DNA from: Candidatus Eremiobacterota bacterium
GTDB taxonomy: Bacteria; Vulcanimicrobiota; Vulcanimicrobiia; Vulcanimicrobiales; Vulcanimicrobiaceae
Direction of reading: 5' to 3'
Assembly (NCBI GenBank): GCA_019235885.1
Contig: JAFAKB010000001.1
Coordinates: 1 to 50,328 of the forward strand
DNA length: 50,328 nt
A program made the translations under genes and the position numbers. Within the stretch, counting starts at the first letter, position 1, and every line of letters begins with the position of its first letter. Shown piece after piece: positions 1-7,883 of the stretch. Below the pieces are notes generated by a model. It had not been told where the DNA came from. It worked only from the letters and a program-made list of their open reading frames with translations, and ran no database searches.

Positions 1-920
1 GCGCTGCGCAGCTCGTAGCCGATGTCCTTCGGGACGATCGTCGCGTCGATCCCGATCTCTTTCACGCGCGCGCGCACGGCGTCGCGCAACACCATCCCGA
101 GCGGGACGTCGGCGAGCCGCACGTGACCGTACGCGTCGCGCTGCGCGGTCGAGACCGCGGCCAGCTCCTTGGGGTCGATGCGCTCGGCGATTCCTTCGGC
201 GACGACCGCGACGCCGTGGTCGTGGCCGGACAAGAGCCGCTTGACGATCGCGCCGACGATCGTGTCGACGACGTCGTCGAGCGCGATCCGCTCGCCTTTG
301 AACTCCTCGGGGATGATCGCCAGCGTCGCGCCCGCGGCCTTGCAGATGCCGAGCGCGAGCGCGCCCGACTTGCGACCCATCGTGACAGCGAGGTACCAGC
401 GCGAGGCCGTCCGCGCGTCCTCCATCAGGTTCTCGACGATCGCCGAGCCGACGCTGCGCGCGGTTTCGAAGCCGAACGTCGGCGCGTTGTCGGGGAGCGG
501 CAGATCGTTGTCGATCGTCTTCGGGACCGTCGCGACGCCGATCCGGCCCTTCGTCTCGGCGGCGATGCGCGAGGCGCCGTAGGTCGTGTCGTCGCCGCCG
601 ATCGCAACCAGATACCGCACGCCGAGCAGCGTGAGCGAACGGATGCACTTGCGCAGCGCTTCCGGGTCGGCGGCGGGATTCGTGCGCGAGGTGCGCAGCA
701 TCGAGCCGCCGGTGAAGTGCATCCGCGAGACGTCTTCGATCTCGAGCTCCGTCACGTGCGAGGTGTCGCCGGCGACGAGATGCCGGTAGCCCTCGTAGAC
801 TCCGAGCACGCGCAGCCCGTGATTGCGCGCCTCGATCGTGGCCGACGCGATGACGCCGTTGATCCCCGGCGCCGGCCCGCCGCCGACCAGGATCGCCAGC
901 GTTTCGTCCGTGCTGTTCAT
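1..920 (-). CDS. pfp: PPi-dependent 6-phosphofructokinase (C-terminus cut by window edge)
   Basis: This is a phosphofructokinase A-family enzyme that phosphorylates fructose 6-phosphate in glycolysis; about 306 residues are in the window and the end lies outside it. The glycine-rich phosphate-binding segment GGGPAPGIN is at residues 13-21, GGDD at 108-111 and PKTIDND at 133-139. In ATP-dependent enzymes the matching positions are normally GGDG and PGTIDND. The Asp and Lys seen here are the established markers of pyrophosphate-dependent, reversible enzymes, so PPi use is inferred. The ATG at 920 lies 7 bases after the stop of the isocitrate dehydrogenase gene on the same strand, so the two probably share a transcript. 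Confidence 0.88.
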   Translation of the reverse strand, partial: MNSTDETLAILVGGGPAPGINGVIASATIEARNHGLRVLGVYEGYRHLVAGDTSHVTELEIEDVSRMHFTGGSMLRTSRTNPAADPEALRKCIRSLTLLGVRYLVAIGGDDTTYGASRIAAETKGRIGVATVPKTIDNDLPLPDNAPTFGFETARSVGSAIVENLMEDARTASRWYLAVTMGRKSGALALGICKAAGATLAIIPEEFKGERIALDDVVDTIVGAIVKRLLSGHDHGVAVVAEGIAERIDPKELAAVSTAQRDAYGHVRLADVPLGMVLRDAVRARVKEIGIDATIVPKDIGYELRS

Positions 921-927
921 CACCGCG

Positions 928-2166
928 CTACACCGCCGCGGGGGTCGGTGCGGCCTCCATCCGCGCGCGCAGCTCGGCGTCGAGCGCGTCCAGGAACTGG
1001 TTCGTCGTCAGCCACGGCTGGTCGGGTCCGATCAAGATCGCCAAGTCCTTCGTCATCTTCCCGGACTCCACGGTGTCGACGCAGACGCGCTCGAGCGTCT
1101 CGGCGAAGCGCGTGACGTCCGGTGTGCCGTCGACCTTGCCGCGGTGCGCGAGCCCACGCGTCCAGGCGAAGATCGAAGCGATCGGGTTCGTCGAGGTCTC
1201 CTGGCCTTTTTGATGCTGACGGTAGTGGCGCGTCACGGTGCCGTGCGCCGCTTCCGCTTCGATCGTCTTGCCGTCGGGGGTCATCAGCACCGACGTCATC
1301 AACCCCAGCGAGCCGAACCCTTGGGCGACGGTGTCCGACTGCACGTCGCCGTCGTAGTTCTTGCAGGCCCATACGAACGCGCCCGACCACTTCAGCGCGG
1401 CCGCGACCATGTCGTCGATCAGCCGGTGCTCGTAGGTCAGCCCGCGGCGGTCGAACTCGGCCTTGAACTCCTCGTCGAACACCTGCTGGAAAAGATCCTT
1501 GAAACGGCCGTCGTAGGCCTTGAGGATGGTGTTCTTCGTCGAGAGGTAAACCGGGTAGTTGCGCATCAGCCCGTAGTTGAAGCTGGCGCGCGCGAAGCCG
1601 CGGATCGACTCGTCGAGGTTGTACATCGAGAGCGCGACGCCGCCGTGCTTGAACTCGAAGACGTCGCGCACGATCGGCGCGCCGCCGTCCGCCGGCGTGA
1701 ACGACAAGGTGAGCTTCCCCGCGCCCGGGACGACGAAGTCCGTCGCGCGGTACTGGTCGCCGAAGGCGTGGCGGCCGATCACGATCGGCTGCGTCCAGGC
1801 CGGCACGAGCCGCGGCACGTTGCGGCAGATGATCGGCTCGCGGAAGATCGTCCCGTCGAGCTCGTTGCGGATCGTTCCGTTCGGCGAGCGGTACATCGCT
1901 TTGAGGTTGAACTCTTTGACGCGCGCCTCGTCGGGCGTGATCGTCGCACACTTCACGCCGACGCCGTACTGCTTGATCGCGCGGGCCGCGTCGAGCGTGA
2001 CCTGGTCGTCGGTCGCGTCGCGGTGCTCGATTCCGAGGTCGTAGTACTTCAGGTCGACGTCGAGATACGGCAAGATAAGCTTGTCCTTGATGAACTGCCA
2101 GATGATGCGCGTCATCTCGTCGCCGTCGAGCTCGACGACCGGATTCTTGACCTTGATCTTGTTCAG
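928..2166 (-). CDS. icd: NADP-dependent isocitrate dehydrogenase, eukaryotic-type dimeric subfamily, CTG start
   Basis: It oxidises isocitrate to 2-oxoglutarate and CO2 in the TCA cycle. The protein is about 412 residues, the usual length of the dimeric eukaryote-like subfamily. It carries the conserved N-terminal block around [10 protein letters not shown], the [16 protein letters not shown] segment and the C-terminal [14 protein letters not shown] block. The first ATG (2115) falls inside DEMTRIIW and would delete a conserved strand. Upstream the frame stays open to a TGA near 2216 with no ATG, GTG or TTG. CTG at 2164-2166 is preceded by AGGAG with 7-base spacing, so it was chosen as the start. 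The gene runs directly into the phosphofructokinase gene. Confidence 0.9.
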   Translation of the reverse strand: MNKIKVKNPVVELDGDEMTRIIWQFIKDKLILPYLDVDLKYYDLGIEHRDATDDQVTLDAARAIKQYGVGVKCATITPDEARVKEFNLKAMYRSPNGTIRNELDGTIFREPIICRNVPRLVPAWTQPIVIGRHAFGDQYRATDFVVPGAGKLTLSFTPADGGAPIVRDVFEFKHGGVALSMYNLDESIRGFARASFNYGLMRNYPVYLSTKNTILKAYDGRFKDLFQQVFDEEFKAEFDRRGLTYEHRLIDDMVAAALKWSGAFVWACKNYDGDVQSDTVAQGFGSLGLMTSVLMTPDGKTIEAEAAHGTVTRHYRQHQKGQETSTNPIASIFAWTRGLAHRGKVDGTPDVTRFAETLERVCVDTVESGKMTKDLAILIGPDQPWLTTNQFLDALDAELRARMEAAPTPAAV

Positions 2167-2173
2167 CGGACTG

Positions 2174-2178
2174 CTCCT
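2174..2178 (-). promoter_or_regulatory. Shine-Dalgarno AGGAG that fixes the icd start at CTG
   Basis: On the minus strand AGGAG sits 7 bases before CTG 2166. It is the only well-spaced ribosome binding site that allows the conserved N-terminus of isocitrate dehydrogenase to be translated. Confidence 0.6.
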
Positions 2179-2203
2179 CGCACGGGCGTGACCGGGGAAG
2201 ATT

Positions 2204-2238
2204 CGCCCTTCGTGTCACCCTGAGCCTGTCGAAGGGCG
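2204..2238. repeat. Intergenic inverted-repeat element, CCTTCGACAGGCTCAGG type, copy 1
   Basis: CGCCCTTCG at 2204-2212 is the exact inverted repeat of CGAAGGGCG at 2230-2238, with CACCCTGAGCCTGT between them. It lies between the divergent icd and cobalamin-binding-protein genes. Related copies occur inside the genes at about 2794 and 12776. Elements of this look are common dispersed repeats in high-GC genomes; their mobility is not established here. Confidence 0.6.
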
Positions 2239-2309
2239 CGCGTTCATCCCGACCTTTGTAGCAGCCGGAGCCGGCGGAGCACGGGCCCGCACGCCGAACG
2301 CTCCGGCCG

Positions 2310-3263
2310 ATGCGCGTCGTGAGCCTCTTGCCGTCGGCCACGGAGATCCTGTTCGGGATCGGCGCCGGCGACCAGGTGGTCGGCGTCACCCACGAGTGCG
2401 ACTTTCCGGCCGAAGCGAAGAGCCGCCCGGCGCTCACCTCGTCGCTGCTGCCGCATGAGCTGGACGCCGCCGGGATCGACCGCCACGTGCGCGCGCGCGT
2501 TCACCAGGGTTCGTCGCTCTACGGCCTCGACGACGCAAAGCTCGCCGCGCTCGAGCCCGATCTGATCGTCACGCAAGAGCTGTGCGCGGTGTGCGCGGTC
2601 TCGTACGACATCGTCGACCGCGCCGCAAAGCGCCTGCGCGGCGACCCGCGGGTGGTCTCCCTTGAACCGTCGTCGCTCGAAGACGTGTTCGCGACGATCG
2701 GTTTTCTCGGCGAGCTCACCGGCGCGCACGACGGCGCGCGCGAGCTGATCGGTTCGTTGCGGGCGCGCGTCGGCGCGTTGCAAGCGCGCGTCGCGCTTCG
2801 ACACGCTGAGGGCAGACTGCGCGAGCGCGAGCGCGTCCTCGTGTTGGAGTGGACCGAGCCGCCGATGAGCGCCGGTCACTGGACGCCCGAGCTCGTCGAG
2901 CTCGCCGGCGGCGAACCTCTGCTCGCGAACCCCGGCGCCAACAGCCGCGTGCTGAGCTGGGAGGAGATCGCCGCCGCCGATCCCGACGTCGTGATCGTCG
3001 CGCCGTGCGGGTTCGGCCTCGCGCGCACACACCACGAGATCGCCGCCCTTCCGCCCGCTGCGGCGCAAGCATTTCGGACGTTGCGCGCGGTCGGCACGGG
3101 ACGTGCGTACGCGATGGACGGAAACGCGTTCGTCAACCGTCCCGGCCCGCGGCTCGTCGATACCGCCGAGCTGTTCGCCGCCGCTATCGAGGGGAACGTG
3201 CCGCCGCAGTCTGGTTCAAGCGCGCTAGCGTCCATACGCCGTTCGCGCGCCGAAAACGCGTGA
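2310..3263 (+). CDS. Cobalamin/heme-type substrate-binding protein (BtuF-like), without signal peptide
   Basis: The protein has 317 residues of the periplasmic binding protein family that binds B12, heme or siderophores. It opens with a typical first strand and helix (MRVVSLLPSATEILFGIGAG) and has the LEPDLIVTQE strand. The second lobe begins at RVLVLEW (about residue 173). There is no secretion signal, as in the cytosolic-looking cobalamin-binding branch of this family, and no permease or ATPase gene lies beside it, so its transport role is unsettled. Residues about 160-170, between the two lobes, are encoded by a sequence resembling the dispersed CTTCGACA repeat. The 3' end overlaps the convergent phosphatase gene by 80 bases. 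Confidence 0.75.
   Translation: MRVVSLLPSATEILFGIGAGDQVVGVTHECDFPAEAKSRPALTSSLLPHELDAAGIDRHVRARVHQGSSLYGLDDAKLAALEPDLIVTQELCAVCAVSYDIVDRAAKRLRGDPRVVSLEPSSLEDVFATIGFLGELTGAHDGARELIGSLRARVGALQARVALRHAEGRLRERERVLVLEWTEPPMSAGHWTPELVELAGGEPLLANPGANSRVLSWEEIAAADPDVVIVAPCGFGLARTHHEIAALPPAAAQAFRTLRAVGTGRAYAMDGNAFVNRPGPRLVDTAELFAAAIEGNVPPQSGSSALASIRRSRAENA
2794..2816 (+). repeat. Dispersed repeat-like segment inside the BtuF-like gene, copy 2
   Basis: GCTTCGACACGCTGAGGGCAG closely resembles the reverse complement of the intergenic element at 2214-2238 (CCTTCGACAGGCTCAGGGTGA). It is translated in frame and falls in the linker between the two lobes of the binding protein, where an insertion would be tolerated. 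Confidence 0.4.
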
Positions 3264-3798
3264 CCGACGCAACGAGAAAGCGCACGTGCAGAGCTTCGCG
3301 CGCGTCGTCGCCGAGCAACACGCTCAGCAGCGCGTGCAGCGGTCCGGCGTGCGTGGCGACGAGCGCGACGCCGTTTTCACCGGCCTCCTCGGCGACGCGC
3401 TCGACCGCACGGCGCACGCGCGCGCACAGTTCCGCGAACGACTCGCCGCCACCCGGCACATAGTCCTTCACCGACGTCGCGCCGGTCGCGCTCAGCTGCG
3501 GGTCCGCCGCGACGATCTGCCCCCACGTGAGCCCTTCCCACTCGCCGAACTGCATCTCGCGCCAGTCCGCATCAAGCCGCAGCGAGACCGCGCGCGAACC
3601 GAGCACGATGCGCGCCGTCTCCGCAGCGCGCGCCAAGTCGCTCGACGCGGCCGCGTCGATGCGCTCGTCCGCGAGCAGCGCGGCGAGCTCCGCCGCCTGC
3701 GCGCGGCCTTCGTCGTCCAGCGGAACGTCGGTATGCCCTTGAAACTTCTTGTCAGCGTTCCACGCCGTCCGGCCGTGCCGGACGCAGATCAGCTCCAC
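3184..3798 (-). CDS. Histidine phosphatase family protein (phosphoglycerate mutase-like)
   Basis: The protein has 204 residues. The catalytic RHG motif is at residues 7-9 (VRHGRTAWNADKKFQGH) and the second catalytic histidine is in LVATHAGPLHALL near residue 150. The family includes alpha-ribazole phosphatase (CobC), cofactor-dependent phosphoglycerate mutases and broad-specificity sugar phosphatases. The convergent neighbour is a possible cobalamin-binding protein, which makes a CobC-like role worth considering, but nothing in the sequence settles the substrate. The two genes overlap tail to tail by 80 bases. Confidence 0.82.
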   Translation of the reverse strand: MELICVRHGRTAWNADKKFQGHTDVPLDDEGRAQAAELAALLADERIDAAASSDLARAAETARIVLGSRAVSLRLDADWREMQFGEWEGLTWGQIVAADPQLSATGATSVKDYVPGGGESFAELCARVRRAVERVAEEAGENGVALVATHAGPLHALLSVLLGDDAREALHVRFLVASVTRFRRANGVWTLARLNQTAAARSPR

Positions 3799-3875
3799 GT
3801 CGTGCGCTATCAGCGTGAGAACGGCACGTATCCTCTCGCCAAGGAAGCCCGGACCCGCGCCGGAACTCTTCAGCG

Positions 3876-4739
3876 ATGAAGGCGAACGGCCGCGTCCCGG
3901 TTCGGAAGATGTACAAGCTCTACATCAACGGGGCGTTCGCGCGCAGCGAGTCCGGGCGCAGCGACCAGATCGACGGCGAGAACGTCGCTCACGCCTCGCG
4001 CAAGGACGTGCGGGACGCGGTCGTGGCGGCGCGCGCGGCGCAGGAAAAGTGGGCCGGCCAGACGCCGGCGCTGCGCGGACTGGTCCTCTACCGGCTCGCC
4101 GAGATGATGGAGGCCCGCCAGGCGGAGCTGGCGGCGCAGCTCGTGACCGGCGGCACCGTCGACGCAAGCGAGGCCGAGCGCGAGGTCGCCGCGGCGGTCG
4201 ACCGGACGGTCTGGTACGCGGGCTGGTGCGACAAGTACCTCTCGCTCGCCTCGACGCGCAATCCGGTCGGCGGGCCGCACTTCAACTTCTCCACCCCCGA
4301 GCCGACCGGGGTCGTCGCACTGCTGGCGCCCGACGAGCCGGCGCTGCTCGGCCTGGTCACCGCCGTGCTGCCGGTGCTGGTCAGCGGCAACGCCGTCGTC
4401 GTCGTCGCCGGCGAGCGCGATCCGCGCGCCGCGGTGGTCTTCGCCGAGTGCCTGGCGACGAGCGACCTGCCGGGCGGTGCCTGCAACGTTCTGACCGGGA
4501 CGCGCGCGGAATTAGGCCCGGTCCTGGCCGGCCACATGGACGTCAACGCGCTCGGCGCCTTCGGCCTCGACGCTGCGACCGAGAAACGCCTGGCCGAGCT
4601 CGGCGCGGAGAACGTGAAACGCACGCGCTTCGAGGAATGCCCGCGGCGCAAAGCCTGGTTCGACGAGCGCTACGACGACCTCGAGCGCGTCCTCGCGTAC
4701 ACCGAGCTCAAGACGATCTGGCACCCGGCGCGCATCTAG
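3876..4739 (+). CDS. Truncated, non-catalytic aldehyde dehydrogenase homologue
   Basis: The protein has 287 residues. It aligns with the NAD-binding half of aldehyde dehydrogenases (KLYINGAFARSESGRS near the start, then the PEPTGVVALLAPDEPALLGL fold core). It then jumps to a C-terminal tail (LERVLAYTELKTIWHPARI) like the end of a full-length enzyme. The catalytic-cysteine domain, expected around residue 300 of a normal 480-500 residue enzyme, is missing. Shortened relatives are known next to full-length enzymes in some bacteria; here no full-length partner lies in the window. The protein may scaffold or regulate an active subunit, but that is inference. The ATG at 3876 keeps the RKMYKLYINGAF start typical of this subgroup. 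Confidence 0.72.
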   Translation: MKANGRVPVRKMYKLYINGAFARSESGRSDQIDGENVAHASRKDVRDAVVAARAAQEKWAGQTPALRGLVLYRLAEMMEARQAELAAQLVTGGTVDASEAEREVAAAVDRTVWYAGWCDKYLSLASTRNPVGGPHFNFSTPEPTGVVALLAPDEPALLGLVTAVLPVLVSGNAVVVVAGERDPRAAVVFAECLATSDLPGGACNVLTGTRAELGPVLAGHMDVNALGAFGLDAATEKRLAELGAENVKRTRFEECPRRKAWFDERYDDLERVLAYTELKTIWHPARI

Positions 4740-5006
4740 CGAGGCGTTCGCGAATAGCTCCCGGCGTTCAAAGATAGAGGCCTGACCGATCGCCTGGTTG
4801 ACCTCGGTGCCGGTAAATGCGCGACCATGCGCGCGATACGCGCGTCCGCCACGCCGTTGTCCTGCGCATAAGAAGAATAGGCCCGTGCATCCCCATTGGA
4901 AATGCAAGTCAACATTTCACGCGTCTCAACCGATTACTTTTCACAACGCTATGACCGCGCACCCGCTCGCCGCGAGCCGCGACGTCATCACATGGAGGAC
5001 AGGTCT

Positions 5007-5396
5007 ATGGTTTACGGAAACCCCCGGGCGGAAAAACACGCTTTTATGCGGCAGCGCCGCCTGCTCACTCTGGCTGCGCTCGTCGTTCTAGCTGGCGGCG
5101 TCTGGTCGCTCTTGCGTGGTTTCATCGATCCAAATGATGCAACACTGCTTCAGCCGCTTTTTCAGCGGATCGATGATGCGCTCACGTCCTTCACGTTCAC
5201 CATTTGGCACGCGGCCCCGCCATTTGACTATCATCGCCCGCTGGTTCCGACCAACTGGTTCGCATACATCTGTTTCAGCCTGTTCATTGTCCTCATTTTC
5301 GCGCGCAACAAGGTGTGGTCCGCGATTGATGACCACAACGAGGCCGAAAGGGACGTGGCGAAGGAACGCCTCCGGGAGCGCTATCGCGGCAGATAA
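5007..5396 (+). CDS. Small membrane protein with two transmembrane segments, unknown function
   Basis: The protein has 129 residues. Start ATG 5007 was chosen because GGAGG at 4994-4998 lies 8 bases upstream; the frame is open farther back but without a better site. Hydrophobic segments lie at about residues 19-37 (LLTLAALVVLAGGVWSLL) and 84-99 (WFAYICFSLFIVLIFA). They are separated by an acidic and aromatic loop and followed by a charged tail (EAERDVAKERLRERYRGR). I do not recognise the family. It stands alone in an area that looks less GC-rich than its surroundings, which could indicate acquired DNA. Confidence 0.6.
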   Translation: MVYGNPRAEKHAFMRQRRLLTLAALVVLAGGVWSLLRGFIDPNDATLLQPLFQRIDDALTSFTFTIWHAAPPFDYHRPLVPTNWFAYICFSLFIVLIFARNKVWSAIDDHNEAERDVAKERLRERYRGR

Positions 5397-5454
5397 TCTC
5401 CGTCTGCAGCCGGAGCGATGAGGGTGCCAGTCGATGTCCCAGGGACCTTGGTCG

Positions 5455-5595
5455 TTACGGACGGTGCGCGCAGAGATCGTCAATCGGAATGACCGTCCCG
5501 CCGAGCAGTAACGCGGCAAGGCCGAGGTTCGCGAGCACGAGTACCCTTTCCGGCGCAGAGGCCAGTAGCACCGGGAGGAACCTCCCGGTCTTCAT
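5455..5595 (-). CDS. Possible 46-residue single-span membrane peptide
   Basis: ATG 5595 opens a 46-codon frame ending in TAA. The peptide starts MKTGRFLPVLLAS and has a hydrophobic stretch VLVLANLGLAALLLGG, consistent with one membrane span. No clear ribosome binding site is seen, and the 5' end is made of the inverted repeat at 5570-5589, so it may be chance. Confidence 0.22.
   Translation of the reverse strand: MKTGRFLPVLLASAPERVLVLANLGLAALLLGGTVIPIDDLCAHRP
5570..5589. repeat. Perfect inverted repeat ACCGGGAGG / CCTCCCGGT
   Basis: Nine paired bases flank a 2-base centre (AA). It could be a protein-binding palindrome, or it could form a hairpin downstream of the membrane-protein gene. The following bases (CTTCATT) are only weakly T-rich. 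Confidence 0.4.
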
Positions 5596-6038
5596 TAGAG
5601 TACCGCATGAGCCGGCAGCGGCCGGGAGTATCCTCCCTATGAATTTAGCTGGGGTCGTGCTAGCGTGCTACTATTGCCCGCTCGGACATGAGGCAGGCGT
5701 CTAAGCGAGGACAACAGGTGGCGCTCCGCCCGCACAAATGCGGTCGGTCAGATCTACTGCAGCGTGAATCGCCGCCAGAATCCACGCTCGTGCAGCTGCG
5801 ATTTTGGAAGGGTTCGAGAGCGCCACACGCTCGAAACCAGACGGTCGTACCAGGGGCGCGTGACGCCGCCGAGCGCCCTGCGAGCCCGCGCGAGCGCTCT
5901 CGCCTACACCCCGGGACGGCCGGCGGCGCGCTTTAGAAAGCGTGACGATGCTCTCGGGACACCGGCCAGGCGTCAAACGCGTCTGGGTGTCTTAGATTCC
6001 AAATGGTCCGGCCGGCGCGAGTCGAAGTCAACGCTCAC

Positions 6039-6125
6039 GGAGAGGTGGTCGAGTGGCTTAAGGCACCTGCTTGGAAAGCAGGCGTACTCGCAAGGGTACC
6101 GTGGGTTCAAATCCCACCCTCTCCG
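6039..6125 (+). tRNA. tRNA-Ser (anticodon GGA)
   Basis: The acceptor arms GGAGAGG (6039-6045) and CCTCTCC (6118-6124) pair fully. The anticodon loop TTGGAAA lies between CCTGC and GCAGG. A long variable arm typical of class II tRNAs follows, and the T arm contains GGGTTCAAATCCC. CCA is not encoded. Confidence 0.95.
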
Positions 6126-6215
6126 AAGCTTCCTATCGGCCGGTCTTTGCCACTGCACGCGGCGAGCGTACATTCGGGATGAACGTAATGCTGGCGCCGT
6201 GACTTCTCGACCGGT

Positions 6216-6665
6216 ATGATGGGCGGGATGACGACTACCACGCTGCGTCTTGCCGCGGCGCTCCTGGCATGCTCGGCGCTCGCCGCGTGCGGTGGCGCCG
6301 GGCAGACCCAATGCCCGGCGATTCCCGCCATTACCTCCGTGGCACCGCCGGCGCTGATTGCTCCGGCACGCGGGACCACCGGCGTCCCGACCGTGGGGAC
6401 GAGCGTCGTGATCAGCTACGACCCGCCGAGCGGCGCGTTGCATCTCGTCGCGCAGGATACCGGTGCCATCGTGCTTGGCGGGCCGTTCACGCCGACGACC
6501 GGAAATGTGACGCCGATACCCGGCGCCGTTGCGTCGGCGCTGCCGGCGCTTGCGCCGCACACGACATACACCGTCTTCGTCGACGCCGTGTACCCAAGCG
6601 CAAGGTGTCCGGTCGGCCCGAGCGGTCCGGTCTCTTACAACATCGGAACGTTCACGACGCAGTAG
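6216..6665 (+). CDS. Putative lipoprotein with Ig-like/fibronectin-like fold
   Basis: The protein has 149 residues. A short N-terminal region and hydrophobic core lead to lipobox LAAC with Cys at about residue 25, so it is predicted to be exported and lipid-anchored. The mature part is rich in Pro, Thr and Gly. It reads like a single beta-sandwich (PPSGALHLVAQDTGAIVLGG, then LAPHTTYTVFVDAVY), similar in style to Ig-like repeats of surface proteins. A second ATG 12 bases downstream (6228) is an alternative start. It stands alone, convergent with the peptidase gene. The binding partner is unknown. Confidence 0.65.
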   Translation: MMGGMTTTTLRLAAALLACSALAACGGAGQTQCPAIPAITSVAPPALIAPARGTTGVPTVGTSVVISYDPPSGALHLVAQDTGAIVLGGPFTPTTGNVTPIPGAVASALPALAPHTTYTVFVDAVYPSARCPVGPSGPVSYNIGTFTTQ

Positions 6666-6693
6666 CCGCGCTTCGCGCGCGCGTTGCGTTCAG

Positions 6694-7824
6694 CTAGCGC
6701 TGCAGCAGCGGGCGCACGCGCTCGAACGGTAAGTTGTAGTACGTCACGCCGCCTTTGCCGGTGACCGTGTGCGCGCTGAAGAGCGCATCGTCGATCGCGG
6801 CTTCGGTCGCTTCGACGGTCGCCTCGAACAGTGCGTCGATGCGGTCTTCCTCGCTCACGAGCGGTGGTCCGACGATACCGCCGGCGCGGGGGTAGCGATG
6901 CGTCGTCGAGAACGCGATGAACAGATCGCCGCTCGAGACGTGCGAGGTCGCGCCGGCGCGCGCGAGCCCCATTCCGGCACGCTTCGCGACGTCGCGCAAA
7001 CGCGCGTGGTCGAGCGGCGCGTCGGTCGCGACGACGATGATGATGCTCCCATCCGCGGCGCGGCCGCGGTCCGGCGCGACAAAGCCTGACGAGCGCGGGT
7101 AGACCGGCAGCAACTCGCGCGCGAACGTGCGCCCCACCGGTACCCCGTCGATGCGCAGCTCGGCGCGCGACCCGGTGTTCGCGTTGACGAGCACGCCGAC
7201 GGTGTAGCCGCCGAGCTGCGGCGGGAGCACGCGCGACGCCGAGCCGATCCCCGCCGCGAACGCGAACGCCCGCATCCCCGTTCCCGCGCCGACGTTGCCG
7301 CGCGGAAAGTCGCCCGGCTTCGCGGCGTTGAGCATCGTGACGACGTCTTCCGCGTGGACCGAGCGCGCCTGGATGTCGTTGATGCCTTGATCGTCGCATT
7401 CGGCGACGACCGGAAGCGGCACGTCTTCACGTACGCCGATTCCCGGATGCTTCGCGATCAGCCACGACACCACGCCGTCGTCGACCCGGCCGACGTTCAA
7501 CGTGTTCGTCAGGACGATCGGAACCTCGAGAAAGCCGGCTTGGTCGACCCAGTGCGCGCCGCTCATCTCGCCGTTGCCGTTCAGCGCGTACGTCGCGGCG
7601 GCGACGCGGTCGTTCCACGTGTCGTCGTTCGCGATGATCCCGGTCGCGCCGGTGCGCACGTTCGTCCCTTCGACCTTCGTCACGTGCCCCACGCGCACGC
7701 CGGCGACGTCGGTGATCCCGTCCACCGCGCCGGACGGAAGCGTGCCAACCTTCACCGGCGAGCGCGCGTTCGCGGGCACCACGCAGCACGCCAGCATGAC
7801 GATCAGCCCGAGAAGTCGTCGCAT
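6694..7824 (-). CDS. P1 family peptidase (DmpA/BapA-type aminopeptidase), exported
   Basis: The protein has 376 residues. A signal peptide (MRRLLGLIVMLACCVVPANA) precedes the mature start GTLPSGAVDGITDVAGVRVGH, the standard N-terminus of this N-terminal-nucleophile family. Family enzymes cut themselves at Gly-Ser to free a catalytic serine; here that motif is DGS at residues 258-260, followed by IIIVVATDAPL. GNVGAGTGM at about 177-184 is the other signature. They release D-amino acids or beta-amino acids from short peptides. ATG 7824 was chosen because it gives the signal peptide. It lies 59 bases after the oxidoreductase gene on the same strand and may be co-transcribed. Confidence 0.9.
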   Translation of the reverse strand: MRRLLGLIVMLACCVVPANARSPVKVGTLPSGAVDGITDVAGVRVGHVTKVEGTNVRTGATGIIANDDTWNDRVAAATYALNGNGEMSGAHWVDQAGFLEVPIVLTNTLNVGRVDDGVVSWLIAKHPGIGVREDVPLPVVAECDDQGINDIQARSVHAEDVVTMLNAAKPGDFPRGNVGAGTGMRAFAFAAGIGSASRVLPPQLGGYTVGVLVNANTGSRAELRIDGVPVGRTFARELLPVYPRSSGFVAPDRGRAADGSIIIVVATDAPLDHARLRDVAKRAGMGLARAGATSHVSSGDLFIAFSTTHRYPRAGGIVGPPLVSEEDRIDALFEATVEATEAAIDDALFSAHTVTGKGGVTYYNLPFERVRPLLQR

Positions 7825-7883
7825 CGCCGGACGTTTGGCGAAGCGCGCCGGAGGTTCCGCTTTGCCGTACCGCCGGCGCAGGC

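Larger units (their letters stand above)
5397..6038. other. Gene-poor stretch before tRNA-Ser
   Basis: This 640-base stretch has no convincing long gene on either strand. It holds a perfect 9-base inverted repeat at 5570-5589 and one weak minus-strand reading frame (5455-5595). No integrase, terminal repeat or recognisable gene remnant was seen, although a stretch like this next to a tRNA gene could be a relic of an insertion. Confidence 0.5.

Noticed and set aside
123-1115. Long plus-strand reading frames opposite phosphofructokinase and isocitrate dehydrogenase
   Set aside because: Arg/Asp/Ala-rich translations with no family features; they are antisense shadows of two clearly conserved minus-strand genes in high-GC DNA.
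4512-4907. Possible minus-strand gene remnant downstream of the truncated aldehyde dehydrogenase
   Set aside because: Short segments such as GTEVNQAIGQASIFERRELFANAS look protein-like, but the frame then runs antisense to the dehydrogenase homologue and no family is recognisable.
5489-5936. Short plus-strand frames in the gene-poor stretch
   Set aside because: No ribosome site, no domain or signal sequence, and composition typical of non-coding DNA.
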